64,000 nucleotides of DNA from Agroathelia rolfsii (lineage: Eukaryota > Basidiomycota > Agaricomycetes > Amylocorticiales > Amylocorticiaceae): contig JABRWF010000001.1 of the NCBI GenBank assembly GCA_018343915.1, positions 3,224,001 through 3,288,000 on the forward strand, written 5' to 3'. Of this stretch, positions 1-13,025 are shown in pieces. Within the stretch, counting starts at the first letter, position 1. Each line of letters starts with the position of its first letter. The notes under the pieces are model-generated. The model saw nothing but the letters and a program-made list of their open reading frames with translations. It did no database searches and was not told where the DNA came from. Both the position numbers and the translations under genes were made by a program.

Positions 1-3000
1 CTCTCCTGAAAGCCCATCAGAGGAAAGTTTTGCTTTGGTCGAAACGAGCGCTGCGAAACACTTGGGTCCTATGCTCTTCAAAGGATTGATTAGACTCGAA
101 GGCAAGATCAAGAGAGGATCACCGAATGTATTTCTCTCTCTTTGCTTTGCTTTCTAAATTAGGAGTCTTGAGCTCAACGAGAGATATTTACAGCTGCCTA
201 TACTTCCCATGGTCATGTTGATTTTCACTCCGAAAGGCAACGTCCCTGTAGTGGGAAATTTTCTTAAGCAAATTCGTCTTTTGCTTGACCATCCGTCGTG
301 GCCCTTCGACTACATCCGTATCCGACATTACCAGAATCCTCACAGTCCTCCACCGGGTGGTCATGTCCAAGCGTCTTTGGCACATAGGCCCATGGTCCAA
401 AACCGTTGGAGTGCGCAGACGCCAACTGGGAAGAGCGTTGAAATTCAAAGAAGTCAGGTTGATGACCTCTTTCGAAGTCTCAAGGACGGTGATGAGCTTG
501 AAGAGACGGAAGCAAGTGCGTTCCGCGTTTGTTATTCTTTCACATGATCATTAACCCTTATATATTTGTAGCGGCTGATGTTGCTTCGCCACTGTACCCA
601 CATCAGAAGAAGGCTCTGACGTTCCTGCTTGAACGAGAGCGGGAACGACTTGGTTCCGATGGGAGATCCTCATCCCTCTGGCAGGAGATGTTGAACCCCA
701 TAACAGGACAGAGGTCTTGGCAACACGCTGTCACTAATCAAGAACGCTTCGAATACCCACACGAATGCAAGGGATCAATTTTAGCTGACGACGTAGGTGT
801 TCATATTTTCTGGAAAATGTCCTAACTACTCACGCTCGTAAATTAAGATGGGTCTGGGCAAGACCATCACGTGTGTCGCTCTCATCGCCGCGACCTATGG
901 CTCTGCGCAAGAATTCGCCCATGCACCTATGGAATGTGTTGAGCCAGGGCCAAAGGTACCGGAAGAGGATTCATTATCTGCTGCCCATTTCGCCAATTCT
1001 GTCTGGGGTGTCTCCATGACGAACCCGTCAGGATCGTCCAGTAATAGCAAGGGGAAACGGAGCCGGCAAGACACCAAGGCAGAAGCTAACTATGCCCGTG
1101 CATGTAGAATCAAGCTACGTAGTCGTGCTACCCTCATCATATGCCCTTTGTCCACCGTATCGAACTGGGAAGATCAAATTCGTGAACACTGGAACGGACC
1201 TGTCACAATTGTTGGTGGTGGCTCATGTGTCAGCTCGGGCGCTGTATCCTCTGCATCCGGAAGCAAGCAACGTAACGGACATCCTCTACGTATTTGTATC
1301 TATCATGGGAACGCCCGAAGAGCAGAACCCGAATTCTTAGCTGATTTCGATGCCGTCATTACCACGTTCTCGACTCTCGCCACAGAGTATTCCAAGCAGA
1401 CTCGTAGTATTGCTAACTCTGGAGAATGTGCCGAAGAAGAAGAGCCTGACGAAGACCACTGCTGGCCAGAAGGGGGAACAACGGCTGAATCCACCAAATC
1501 CAAGGCGCTGAAAAGGAAGAAGTGTACCGAGATCACTAGTGCACTTCAAAGCATACATTGGTTCCGAGTCGTCCTTGATGAAGCACAGTACGTGATTGTA
1601 TGAGCTCTATATTCAATCTTTTTCTCGTCTGAGGTGATTGTGTAGCTCTATCAAGGAGACTAACACCGTGGCTTCTCGCGCTTCATGCGATCTCATAGCC
1701 GATCGTCGACTATGCCTCACGGGCACGCCGGTGCAGAACAAACTCGACGATGTCTTTGCTCTCATCAAGTTTCTTCGCCTCCAGCCTCTCGACGATAAGA
1801 ACATCTGGACTGAATACATTGGCACACCCGTCAAGTATGGTCAGAGCCTTGGTGTCGTGCGACTCCAGACTGTCATGAAGTGTATCACTCTCCGACGAAC
1901 AAAGGATCAGACGATGCCCAACGGAAAGAAGATTCTGGCCCTTCCCCCTCGTCGCGATGAGATCCGATATTTGCGTTTTGCAGAACCTGAGCAAGCCATC
2001 TATGACGCATATTTCACAGAGTCCAGGAACGAGTTCAACGAGCTCTCGCATCGCAATGAGGTCATGAAAAACTATGTCGGAATCCTTCAAAAGATTCTTC
2101 GGCTTCGACAAATTTGTGATCATTACGAGTTAGTTCAGAACAAGGATTCGTGCAATAACAAGTTCGATGGAGCCACGTACGAGGATATTGCCGCTACCAT
2201 CGACAGAGATGGTATCGATGCCTCCCGGGCTGTTGCCATCTTTAATCTTCTACGGGAATCGGCTATAACTCAGTGTGTCGAATGTGGAGTCGAGCTGGCT
2301 ACTGTCACCGAACCAAGTCAATCTGAGACTCCCAACGAGGAGCCACCCAAGAGGGGACGCAAATCCAAGGCTGTATCAAGCAAAAGCCGAGCAGGCAGTC
2401 CTATCGCCATTGTTCCCGTTCTCACTAAATGCCAGCACCTATTTTGCATTGGATGTTATCGCAACTGTATCTGTCCGGGGTGGCCCGAGGTCCCACCTGA
2501 TACATTCCGGTGCTGTTCAACTTGCTCGACTGGCCTACGCCCCTCTGACGCAGTCGAGATCCGGCTGGATGCTCCATCCTCGGAGCCGAAGAAACGCAGA
2601 ACAAAGAAGGAGAAGAGGCCCAAAGGACAATCGATTGCCAACTACGCCTCTTCGACCAAGATTGATGCGCTCATGATGGATCTTGTCACCTTTTCTAGGA
2701 GCAATCCGTACTCGGCCAATTTTGATGCGTCGAGTGTTGAAATTCAAGAACTAGATAGCAGCTGCAACATCGTGAGCGAGGAGCCCATCAAAACAGTCGT
2801 ATTGTGAGTGTTACCTCAAAGTGCTGCGACCATTTCTAATCCTCTGTTGCAGTTCTCAGTGGACCACGATGCTGGACAAGTTCGTCAGCTCAAATTTGTT
2901 CAATGTCTTACACTACTGACTTTCAGCAGGATCGAAGACGCCTTAGAGCAAGCGAATATTCGCTACGATAGGCTTGATGGTACTATGAAGCGCGACGATC

Positions 3001-3450
3001 GTACCAAAGCTATGGACGCCCTGAAATATGACCCAGCGTGCGAAGTGTTGTTGGTCAGTTTGAAAGCAGGTGGGGTTGGCTTGAACCTAACCGCCGCCTG
3101 TCGTGTGTACATCATGGATCCCTACTGGTAAGAGCATTCAGCAACACTGTCGTCTTGTTACTGATGATTGTATAGGAATCCTGCTGTAGAGAATCAAGCA
3201 GTTGATCGTATAGTATGTTAAAATCCCGTCAGTCTTCCTTTCCCGATTCTGAGATGATTGTTTTTAGCATCGATTAGGACAGAAGCGGCCGGTCACTACG
3301 GTCAAGTTGATTATTGAAGGTTCCATTGAAGCTAAATTACTTGATATACAGAAGAAGAAGAGTGACCTCGCGAAGATGACGCTCGGTCATAACAAGGCAG
3401 AATTAATGCAGAGACGAATGGAAGAGCTCAATCAGCTCTTCGCCTCATAG
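1..3450 (+). CDS. SNF2-family helicase with RING finger (Rad5/HLTF/Rad16 type), 5' partial
   Basis: This is a nuclear DNA-dependent ATPase of the SNF2/RING class, a group that acts in post-replication repair or chromatin remodelling. The protein begins before the window, because an open frame runs in from base 2. Helicase motifs appear in order. The SILADD end of one exon joins MGLGKT (Walker A, at 848). DEAH is completed across the intron at 1588-1645, and LTGTPVQNK lies near 1720. A RING finger with a long insert follows at 2274-2535 (CVECG, CQHLFCIGC, CCSTC). Then come VFSQWTTMLD, LDGTMKRDDR, KAGGVGLNL and finally HRLGQKRPV near 3280. Introns I can place are 516-571, 793-847, 1588-1645 and 2803-2852; the last three exons are joined near 2910-2930, 3128-3175 and 3212-3268. 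The stop is TAG at 3448. The RING lies between the two helicase lobes, as in Rad5 and Rad16, but I cannot tell which subfamily it belongs to. Confidence 0.9.
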
Positions 3451-3960
3451 ATTTTACGTTTCACCTCTGCAATAAAGAAAGGTACTATTTATCTATTTCG
3501 TTCTCTGGTGTAGTGTAATACTATAAACTATATGTGTAAAATAAGACGATGGTCCTTCAACTTATAAATGCTCATGTAATCGGTAGTTGACATGTACAAT
3601 TGGGTATATTTATAATCATTCGAATCCACTGGCCAATAATAATGAATTTTAAGGATTCAATATTTAATATCTAGTTCTGATATGATCATGAAGTAAAATT
3701 AAGACTGAGTAAATGCGTTTTGGAGACTGATTCGAAACTTCTGATTGTATATATGAGTCACCAATTGTGCATTATGGTATAGCTCTGTCCCGAATGATGC
3801 CTGAAATCGGAGCCGTTCTCCTTGACCACGGGTACATTTTGAAATATGACTCGTTTGATAACATTATATAATGGCATACCTCAGACGTCTGAAGTACTAA
3901 TACAAACACTTCGATTCGGATATCGGGGACGCTTTGTGTGGAACAGTGGCCAAGTGAAGG
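3451..3960. other. Intergenic, helicase 3' flank and methyltransferase promoter
   Basis: About 510 bases of AT-rich sequence with no convincing open frame, RNA gene or repeat. It must hold the 3' UTR of the helicase gene and the promoter of the downstream methyltransferase. Confidence 0.5.
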
Positions 3961-4897
3961 ATGTCTGTCTTCGACCTGGACGCGACCAAAATCGCTAGTC
4001 TCTGTTTACATGAACCACAGCACTGGAAAGTGCAACTACAATCAACGGAGCACAGAATTTCTATTTTAAAGAAATTCCCTGATCTTGAACCTGGAGCTAG
4101 GATATTGGAGATCGGATGTGGTCAAGGAGATACCACAGCTGTGTTAGCTGAACTTGTGGGGGATAAAGGTCATGTAACGGCTGTTGATCCTGGCCCACTC
4201 AATTACGGTATGTTTTCCAGAGAACCCCAAAGTCGCATTCGTTAAACTTCATGTATGTTTAGGCAGCCCTTTTACCTTAGGTCAAGCACAATCACACTTG
4301 TCCGCAGGACGCCTGGGATCGCGTATTACCTGGGTACAAGCCGATCCCATTGACTTCTTGTCCGAATCCCCAGCGGATGAGATCTACGATGTAACCATTC
4401 TTGTCCTATGCACTTGGTATTTTCGCTCGCCGTCTGTGCTTCGTGAAATCTTCACTTCTCTTGTGGAACGTTCAAGACTCGTCTGGATCGCGGAATGGGC
4501 TCTATCTTCCCCTATTCCTAAGGCACATACCCACATTCTTGCAGCATTGACACAAGCGGCCCTAGAGTCGCACAACCCTAATCCAACCTCAAATATACGC
4601 ATAGCAATCTCACATAGTTTAATCAAAGATATGGCCCGGAGCACTGGGTGGATTTCCCATGCCGGTAATTTCATGACACCCGCTCCGACCGTACTCGATG
4701 GCCGTTGGGAAACGATGGCGGTCAAAAGCCAAGATTTCCTGAACTCGATCCATGAGCATGTGGAATCAGAAACCCAGAAAAGTCTAGTGATTGCATTGCG
4801 TGATGCGACGTTAGAAAGCTTACAGGTCAATGGCGGTATACAGGAGGTCCATGCAATGGATGTTTGGTGTACCGAATTTACCAAAAGTGAGGGATAG
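3961..4897 (+). CDS. Class I SAM-dependent methyltransferase
   Basis: A predicted cytosolic methyltransferase of about 293 residues with a Rossmann-type SAM-binding fold. Motif I is clear (ILEIGCGQGDTT, near residues 45-56), followed by the acidic end of strand beta-2 (VTAVDPG). A later motif resembling the usual QADPIDFL strand precedes the hydrophobic VTILVLCTWYF strand. A single 55-nt intron at 4208-4262 (GTATG...TTTAG) splits a glycine codon; joining it keeps the fold in frame. The substrate cannot be read from the sequence. Similar stand-alone methyltransferases are common and mostly uncharacterised in basidiomycetes. The gene is convergent with the CHD gene downstream, with about 295 bases between the stop codons. 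Confidence 0.85.
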
Positions 4898-5192
4898 GCT
4901 TCTATATCCCACAATGCATATATTATCGAAATTATTGTAGTCATGGTCTGAGCTAAGTCGAATGATTATATAACTGAACCCTGTTCAACTGTGTTTCGAT
5001 TTTCTGCCTCTGTGGAACACAGTTCAAGCGCATCCAGACAAATTTAACAAAACAATGGCTTCGTCTGTATCTGGCAGTCTTTAAACGCATAAGAATAGAA
5101 TTAAAAATACGATAGAATATTAGGATGGATCAGTAGTGGTTCAAGATGAAGCTTAACGGTTCGAGGATAAAGTTTACAATTTTGGCTGTGTG

Positions 5193-8100
5193 CTAGTTCT
5201 GAATCGGCTCCATTGTCGGATTCGCGTTTCCAGCGGCATTTTGCTCTCGTTTTTGCACCTTCAATAGCTGTTTGCGAAGCAGTTTCACAGTATCCAACTT
5301 GTCAGGATGGGACTTGAGAGCTTCAATTTCTTCTCGGATTCTTCATTAAGTTGTGAGTCGTGAATATAAAGGTTCGTGTAGTCTGAGAGCCCATGCTTAC
5401 TTTGTTGAGCCCGCCCTTATAAGAGGACATATTCGGGTCGAGTGATATGGCTTCATCCCGCACAACGGACAAGATTCAGGGTGTGGCTTGGGCTTCTTCA
5501 CAGGTTGAGTCAGTGACTCATTATCTGCGGGTTTTTTAGAGGCTTGTGCCTGAATCATGGCTTGCGTAGGTTGGGCAAGAAGTAGTGGATGACCTGAAAA
5601 TTATAATAGTTTTAATGGCTAACAAAGGTGGGTCCGCGGGGGGGGGGGGGGAGTTCATACCTCTGATCAGGTCAAGTCGCCCACGTTTCCACAACTCTTT
5701 ATCAATGGCACGAAGCGCGGCTAGCTATGGTAAACTGTCAGCACTCTAGAAGATACGAAATGTTGCCTTTATTCTTACCCTCATTTCGACGGACTCATAC
5801 GCAGCCTGTGTGAGTATGTACAGGCGAATATCAGCTGTAAAATACCGTGAATATCCAGCCAAAACTCTTTTAACGAACTCGTTATTACCAAGAATCTCAG
5901 GTGAATTTGTAACATGGCAAGAACCTGCAGCGTGCTCGGTCAGGCAAAGCGAGCACTTCGGGTGGTGTGCCGAATGAGATCCATGAGCCTTTGAAGAGTC
6001 GCCATATGCTGTTGCCCAATTGTCATTGATAGCCTTCGCAACGGGGTCTTGTAAGGTCCGAATGCCCTCTGTCCAAGAGCCTTGATGATTTGGCCCTTCG
6101 GAATCTGACTCGTCATCATTGGCATAGGTATACGCGTCCGAATCTTCATTCGATACACCAGAGCTGGTCTTCCGGCGTTTATGCTTCTTTGGACTATCGT
6201 CAAAATCAAATTCTTGCTGCTGAGGATATTTTTAAATGGACTCTAGCTTGAAATAAATATTGACGTAAAACAATACCTGTTGCATGTTTTCAGCAGCCTT
6301 ACGCTTCGTACCTCTCCCAGTGACTTCTTGAGCCTCAATTTTTAAGCGTTCTGCCTCGATTGCTCTCATGGTTCTTTCCCATTCGTCAAATTTTTCAGCA
6401 TCGTTCTGGGTGTCCCCGAGCTCCTCTAGACCATCCTTGTTCGCGGACCAAACCTTCGCAAACTCAAAGGCAAGGCCATCGTTGGCTTCTTCCGCGACTT
6501 CGCCTTCTTGCTCCGTTCTAGTGATTAACTGGTCAATATCCGCGTCAGAATCTAGTGAATCTATTTAGCATGGTCCATGCTGAGACATTTGATGAATGAA
6601 CCGACAGAAAATATCTTTTGCATTCTGATCTTCTTCGAAGAGTGCCTTTGCTCCGTATGTCAGGATTGATTGAACATCTTCCCCCTCATCCTTTTTATCC
6701 ATTTTCTGCACAATGAGATGATCGAGAACGAGCTTCTTCTTTCCCATTTGCATAATCCGTTCTTTGAATTGCTCCGTTAGCAATGAATTATCACCAAGGA
6801 CTAAACTCACATACCTTCGGCGGAATCCTTCATCATAAGCTTGAAGACGAGGCAGGTCTTTGTTTGACCAAAACGATAAGCGCGCGCTATAGCTTGCAAA
6901 TCCTTCAGATACAATTAGATATTTGCTCTCGAATGTAGTCAATTCAAATACGTGCTTGATGTGGGTTGAAGTCTGGGTCGAAGACAATGACAGTATCGGC
7001 CGTGAAGAGATTAATACCTACACCCCCAGCGCGAGTACTGAGGATGTAGATGAATATGTCACTGTCTGGAGCATTGAATGCATCCATCCCTTTCTGACGG
7101 TCTGCTTGCTTGGTTTCACCGTCCAAACGAAGATACTTGATCTTTTCACCTTCCAAGAAATCTTCGATGATGTTAAGATTAATTGTAAACTGACTGAACA
7201 ACAAAACACGATGATTGCGAGCCTTGAGCTTGGGAAGCAATGTTCTCAGGAAACGCAGCTTGGCGCTTGCACTGATCAACATTTCATGCGCATCAGTGGA
7301 AGACAAGCCTTTCGGTTCGATGTCTTGCGAAATGAGGTAGGGATGTTGGATGACCTTTCGGAGTTGCACGAGTACATTTTGCAAATTGGATCTCGTGATA
7401 GCTGCAGCCTTCGAAGTAGACTTCTGAGCGATCTGATTGAGAGTTACATAGTTCTGACCTGAATGCTATGAGCATAGAAACCGAAAGCGATGAATGAACG
7501 AAGCTTACTTAGTATGGATCGATAGACTTCCTTCTGCAGCTTAGTCATGGATATTGGGACGATGACCTCGTTCTATATTTGAAAACATGAGCAAAGTTAT
7601 AAAAGATTAATCATAAACACGAAGCACCTTAGGCGGCAATTTCAGAACTTGACTTTTAGCTCTTCGCAAGAAGTAAGGGCGGAGTCTTTCGTGCAGCTGC
7701 TTAATTAGGTCTTCGTTGAGTTCCGCATATTCATTCTCTAGGCGCTCTAAATCGCTCCATCCAGACGGGTCAAGGAAATTCATCAGATTAAACAATTCGC
7801 GAATATTATTGTTCAAAGGAGTCTGGCGGTGCTATGAATAGGCTTATCGCGTGAAAATGAAATAAGACATTACCCCTGTCATGATAACACGATGAGAAGA
7901 TTTGAGCTCGTTCAATTTCTTGAACAGCAAACTAGCATCACTCTTGACTACGAATGGTCAGGATTGATGGATAATCTATGATAAAGACAATCGGCTTACG
8001 TCTTTGTCCCTCATCTACCACCAAGACGTCCCATATGGGCTGCTTGAAAACGTAGAAATCTTTGGTATTCGTGATGGTTTCATAAGTGGTTAATAACACA

Positions 8101-11100
8101 TGGTATTTAGCGTTTGTATAAACTGATAAACGGGTATTTAAAAAAAAAAGGGGGGGGGGGTCAGCAAAACCATGGGACGATGAATTTCAATAACACTGAC
8201 GAGAAGATGTCATTTCGTGTTGAAGTTCGTATTGTTTGATGATCTCTCGGGAACGACTTTCGCCGTAGAAAGGTACGACTCTTAATTCAGGTGCCCAGCG
8301 TTCGAATTCACTACGGTCCTGGCATGAGATACGGGCGCTTCAAGCAGCAGTGGATCGCTTACCGAACCCAATTGGTGATCGTAGAGTTAGGCACGACAAC
8401 CAGAGCCGGTGCAGCCTGGATCTTCTGGTTGATCATGCCGATGAATGTGACGATTTGCACGGTTTTACCCTGCGGGAAGATTGTTAAACCCTAGTGCTGA
8501 ATATCGAGTGAGAACATGTACCAGGCCCATATCATCGGCAAGAATACAAGGTTGATGACGCCACCAATTATCACCAAGCCAATTGACGCCTTCAATCTGC
8601 GACATACTTCAATCCTTCGAGATCATTGAACAGCAGATGTCTACTAACCTGGAACGACATCAGCTGTAGTTTTGGATCTTGTCCGAGCTTGGGCTGAGGA
8701 TCTGGCTCCCTGAGAGCGAACTTTCTCTTCCAAGCCTCCGGGGGTCGTTTATCGAGGTCTGACTGTGCTTGCTTGCTGCGTTTGCTGATGCGCACCGTCT
8801 GTGCATCGGCGAATCGCCGAAAGGCATTCTTGAATGCACCGTAATTCCAATCCTCGGGAGATGGAGGCGCATCCCACGTGGCTGGAAGATAAATATAACA
8901 TCATTTACAGGAATGGGAAGTAAAGATACCTTCATCATAGCCTAAATCCTCCCATTTGAAGAAGCCCCAAGCTATATCCTCTAAATCATCTTCGAACAGC
9001 TGACCATTGTTCAGCATGCGGTCCCGCACAGTTTCAATATAAAATTCATCAGGCTTTTCACCCGAGTCTTGTACTTGTTTTCTAATCCTCTCCAGATCTT
9101 CTTCATGATCATCATCAATTCTCTGCGCGCGCTTCCTACGTTGTTTCTGGAAAGCACCCTTACGCCAGAATACAGCATCCAGAATTCGATCGATTGTCTT
9201 CCATTCAGGAGGGATGTGCATTACGGCGTTCGGCAGGGGTTCCCTAGAAGACGCATAATGGGCTTTGGTATCCCCGTCCTCGGCATCTGGTGTTGACTCC
9301 AAAGGTTCCCCTTCAAAAAGACCTAGTTTTCGTTGACCAGTGACATCGGCTGAGTCTTCACCAGCCTCAATGGGTCGAGGTAGTAATGCGACGCTAGAAC
9401 CGTTGAGCAAGAAGTGACGTAGTTTTCCGTGACTCTTGGAGAGCAGCCACATATGAGGGACCCAATCAATATGGCGATAGCTTCTATCCTTCCACTTGAT
9501 GAGATATTCACGGGGCAACGGTGACTTGTAACTGGCCGCGGCATCATCGGCAGTAGGTTGAGCGGCATTGGCGGGATAAGGCCGCCAGGCTAAAATCTTG
9601 TCAACTTCATACACGAGCGCTTCGCAATCGGAGCAAGTCCAATTTGTTTGGTAATGCTGGGCCAGGAGGATGGCGTTTCCTTCAGCCTCCGGGTCCGGAG
9701 GTTGGAGGTGTGCGTAATGGGCCATACGCTTGCAAGTCTGACAGCGGAAAAACAATTCGCGAAGTGGGCCTTCATGAGTGACTTTGTTTGATATCTCAGT
9801 AGTTGGTGGCGCGGCTGGATCAGACGTTTGCTTCGAGGTAAAGGTATCTGGTGGTTTTGGCACGACTCCGTTGGGTAGAACCGTAGTTTGCAAGCAACTG
9901 ATGTTATGTCAGGCATAAATACTTACGAGATTATGTGGAAGACGTAAACATATAACATACCTCAGGCAGACACCTCCCTTCGTACAGGACCCACAAATGA
10001 ATTCTGTTGTTAAATAAGCGTCCAAACCAGGCCTCTTCTGAAGATGAATATTTTCCGTGGGAAGCCCCTTGGCAGCATGCCTTGTTCGTAATACAGCCTC
10101 GTCTGCATCACGAGTAGCAGACAAGATCTCCGCTTGTTGCTGCCTGCTGAGGCAAGCCCAATGAGCAGATACCGGACATCTCATGCTGAAGTTTTTTTTT
10201 TTTTTTTTTTTTTTTTTTGGGGGGGGGGGGGGGGAGGGGTAAGATATGGTGCAGAATCGGGAAATATAGAGTGATAACAAACCATCGAACCCAGCCGCCG
10301 AGTTTCTCAAAGGTCTCCTCTGAGTCGGAAGCCTCTCGAAGATCATCATCGGACCCTTTTTTGCGGCGCCTGCCTTTCTTTGGCTTTCGATTTCTCCATT
10401 GCTCTAATAGCTCGTGCGCTGGTTTACGACGGCACTTCTCACACGTTTCACGATGTGCACGAAGTGGTGCACTCTCCTCGTCAGAGAAAGCATCGTAATC
10501 TAGGTCAGCTACTGTCCGAAAATGTCCATAAGTGGGCCTGGATGCAACACCTCGAGCAGGCTTGGTCGATACACTCCTAGATGTTGCTCGACTCGAGTTA
10601 TTAGATTCTTCCTCATCTGAATCACGGATGTATGTGGCTTTGGTCCGATGGTTCCTCGACGCGCGTTTTTTAGGTTGAGGAGATTCGTTTTTGGACGCAT
10701 AACCTTCGAAGAGTTCATCATCTGAGTCAGACGCGTTGGCTGCAGCTCTGGTGGATCTGGTGCCCCTCGTTTTCCGAGCAGTAAGACGGCCTGCAATTCG
10801 TGTATTGCGACGGGGCTTGACATAGGAAGTTTCGGAGCCGTTATCACTTATAGAGTTGTCTTCTTCTTCTTCCTCTTCCTCCTCCTCCTCCTCATCCTCA
10901 TCCTCATCCTCCCAGACAGAAGCGCTGCTTTGTGATGTGTTCTTTTTAGATCTACCTCTTCGGTATCCACTAGACGTGTTGAGAGCCGAGGCTAAAGACT
11001 CGGACAAGGAAGGGGCGGCACGGAATCGAGATGAGGGATGAACATAGGAAGCGCCAGGATCAAATGGTTCCAGAGTACCGTTTTCCTTCTTCGATACTTT

Positions 11101-11553
11101 ACCAAAAAGCTTTGTTTAGTCATAGTGAGGTAAAAATGGCACAAATCAACAAACCATAGTCATCAAGCAGATGTTTCAGATTTCTATGTGTACTGTTAGC
11201 AGCAATCTACGGCTTTTGATAGTAACGTACAGCTTCACGACGTATTCGCTGAATTTGAAGCACGTCCCATCTTTTGTTGCCGCATAGTAGAATGTCTTGT
11301 GATTTCGGACGATTTCGCCACGAATAGACTCAAAATCATCGGAGTGGAAATCTTCGCCAGGAAGTCTACCATCTACAAGGGTCTCGTATAATTGCTTCTC
11401 TTCTGGTGCAAGAATAGGGGGAACGATGAGAAGGGAAGACGAATTCCCCGTTGGACTAGATGGAGGCGTAGGGCTAGTGTCCTTGCTATCGCTAATGTCC
11501 ATCGAGTTTAGTTGAGGTAGCAATTCCGTTGTGTCCACAAATTGGTCGGACAT
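5193..11553 (-). CDS. Mi-2/CHD-type chromatin remodeller (PHD finger, chromodomain region, SNF2 helicase)
   Basis: A large multi-exon nuclear ATPase that slides or evicts nucleosomes, most like CHD3/Mi-2 and fission yeast Mit1 of the SHREC silencing complex. The N-terminus (start 11553) is acidic and low complexity, with an Asp/Glu run near 10860-10910. A PHD finger is built across exons: WVRCMRCPVSAHWACL is joined over the intron 10186-10282, then more Cys pairs at 9970-10010 and 9590-9760. A chromodomain-like region with YLIKWKDRSYRHIDWV follows near 9470-9510. The helicase shows ADDMGLGKT near 8500, VVDEGQR near 8020 (Gln where DEAH-type boxes have His), MTGTPLNNN near 7810-7880, LLFSQF near 7190, RLDGETKQ near 7110 and AGGVGINL near 7020. 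The C-terminus ends with TAG at 5193. Three introns carry long C-runs in the sense strand (5638, 8150, 10219). Fine exon edges in the C-terminal third are approximate. Confidence 0.88.
5638..5651. repeat. G14 homopolymer (C14 in the CHD transcript intron)
   Basis: Fourteen consecutive G on the plus strand, inside an intron-like interval of the minus-strand CHD gene. The pre-mRNA would therefore carry C14. Confidence 0.85.
8140..8160. repeat. A10-G11 tract (C11-T10 in the CHD transcript intron)
   Basis: Ten A followed by eleven G on the plus strand, lying in an intron of the CHD gene. The transcript carries a C-run directly followed by a U-run. Confidence 0.85.
10192..10234. repeat. T27-G16 tract inside a CHD intron
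   Basis: Twenty-seven T then sixteen G on the plus strand, followed by AGGGG. It fills nearly half of the 97-nt intron 10186-10282, which must be removed to complete the PHD finger. The transcript reads C16 then A27 just before the 3' splice site, so the usual polypyrimidine tract is replaced by adenines. Confidence 0.88.
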
Positions 11554-11814
11554 GTACTGCAGAGTTAAGATTTAGTCCAATGCAGATAAAACATCCAACG
11601 GTCTGGCAAATGTTGGATGTAGCAGTAGGTATTTTACAGGGCCGCCGCGTTTGGACGCGCCTCTAATCAACGCGTCAGTGAGTGTGACTCGTGTGACGAG
11701 ACGCATCATATTGTCACGCTATGCATGCATTTAACAGCGAATGTCAAGTTTCAACTACCGTAGTCACTATATTCTTCTATGACAGCAGAGCAACATAATG
11801 TGCTAAAAAGATTC

Positions 11815-13025
11815 CTATATCATCTCTAAGTCTCGTAACCATTCGCAGCATACACTGGCCAAGGGCTCCCCATGGTCTATTTCCATACATTTCAGTGATA
11901 TTAAGGTTGGATAGACTATAGAAACGGCTCACTAATGCAAAACGCATGAGGTATATCTTTCTCTCCATGAACAACCTTGATTTTGTGTTTTTTCCCACTA
12001 TGTATGGAACGGATTATGACATCTCGCTGTTCGCCGACCCAGTCGTCCTTTTCAGCAAAGTAGATCGCCGTTTTATTTTCATTCAGAAGATCTACATCAA
12101 GAGAGCGAATTGTGTTCATTTCGTCACGAGCCATGATTAAAGAAGCATATACTGCATGTCGGGACGTGATGAATCTGCGCAAAACATGCAGCTGCCCAGG
12201 TGGCCATGATGAATATAGGAGACGAAATATGAATTGTGGCAGGAGCTGGGCAACTCCAGAAAGACTTGACAAGATGTAAGGAATAGGTGGGCGGAACAAC
12301 CACTTTAAGGGTGTTAAAATTCACTTGAAATGCCAATTTATTGACAAAAAATAACTGACAGAGAGTCTGCGTCCATTGGGTGTTGATGCAATTTCAGAAA
12401 TAGTAGGGAAGAGAAGGAACATTGCGGCGGCTTGAGTTGATCTTGCCTTCATTACCTGTAAATTTAGAGACTTGTCTTCCAGCCATCTTTGTAATAGATC
12501 TACGCATTCCTTACTTGTGTCACAACCCACGCCCCCACGCTGTGGCCTATTAGCACAACACGAGTTCCAGAACCAAATTCCGAAGTCACGCGGTCGAAAA
12601 TAGAGACAGCGCTGGTCACTTGAGCCGACAAGCCATAGAAATTGCTTTCGTTTGCCGGTAATTTATCTTCTAAAACGCCATTGGGGGCATGGCCAATGTG
12701 GGAGTGTGCTAATATTGCCAGCCGAGACGAGACGGCCGTGCTATGGATTTCGTTTAAAAATGGTGTGTAAAATTCTACCATGCCCGGATTGCCTGATGAA
12801 GTCCATTATATAATTTATTCTGAGAATTTAAATGATAATTTGAGCAAGCCGACCAGGTATAAATATAAGGACTATGCGTGGAGAGGCTTGCGTCTCCCGA
12901 CATGGCCACCAAAGGGCATGGGTTCTACCCGCAATTGTTGAGCCTTCCGAGCTGATAGATGCTTGGATGTAAGCGCGGCCATTTCCAGATGGAAGCTGCT
13001 CCAAAAAACTGGGTAACAGGAACAT
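11815..13025 (-). CDS. Lipid-droplet-associated hydrolase-type alpha/beta hydrolase (LDAH family)
   Basis: A serine hydrolase of the LDAH/UPF0554 family, whose members sit on lipid droplets and act on neutral lipids or sterol esters. The hallmark FIPGNPGMVEFY is rebuilt across the intron 12793-12853. The nucleophile elbow GHSVGAW lies near 12550. The family block LLFPTISEIASTPNGRRLS follows after a 65-nt intron, and WLFRPP after another. KDIPHAFCI continues into NHGEPLA only if the 56-nt intron 11877-11932 is removed, which places the TAG at 11815. I chose the start at 13025 because SFLEQLPSG is the usual N-terminus of this family. The gene is divergent from SEC8, sharing about 300 bases. Confidence 0.9.

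Noticed and set aside
4384..4944. 186-residue antisense frame across the methyltransferase gene
   Set aside because: It mirrors the coding exon; the plus strand carries SAM-binding motifs.
10108..10283. Continuous reading through poly-Lys/poly-Pro in the CHD gene
   Set aside because: The frame comes from the C16-A27 intron tract; splicing it out restores a PHD finger with proper Cys spacing.
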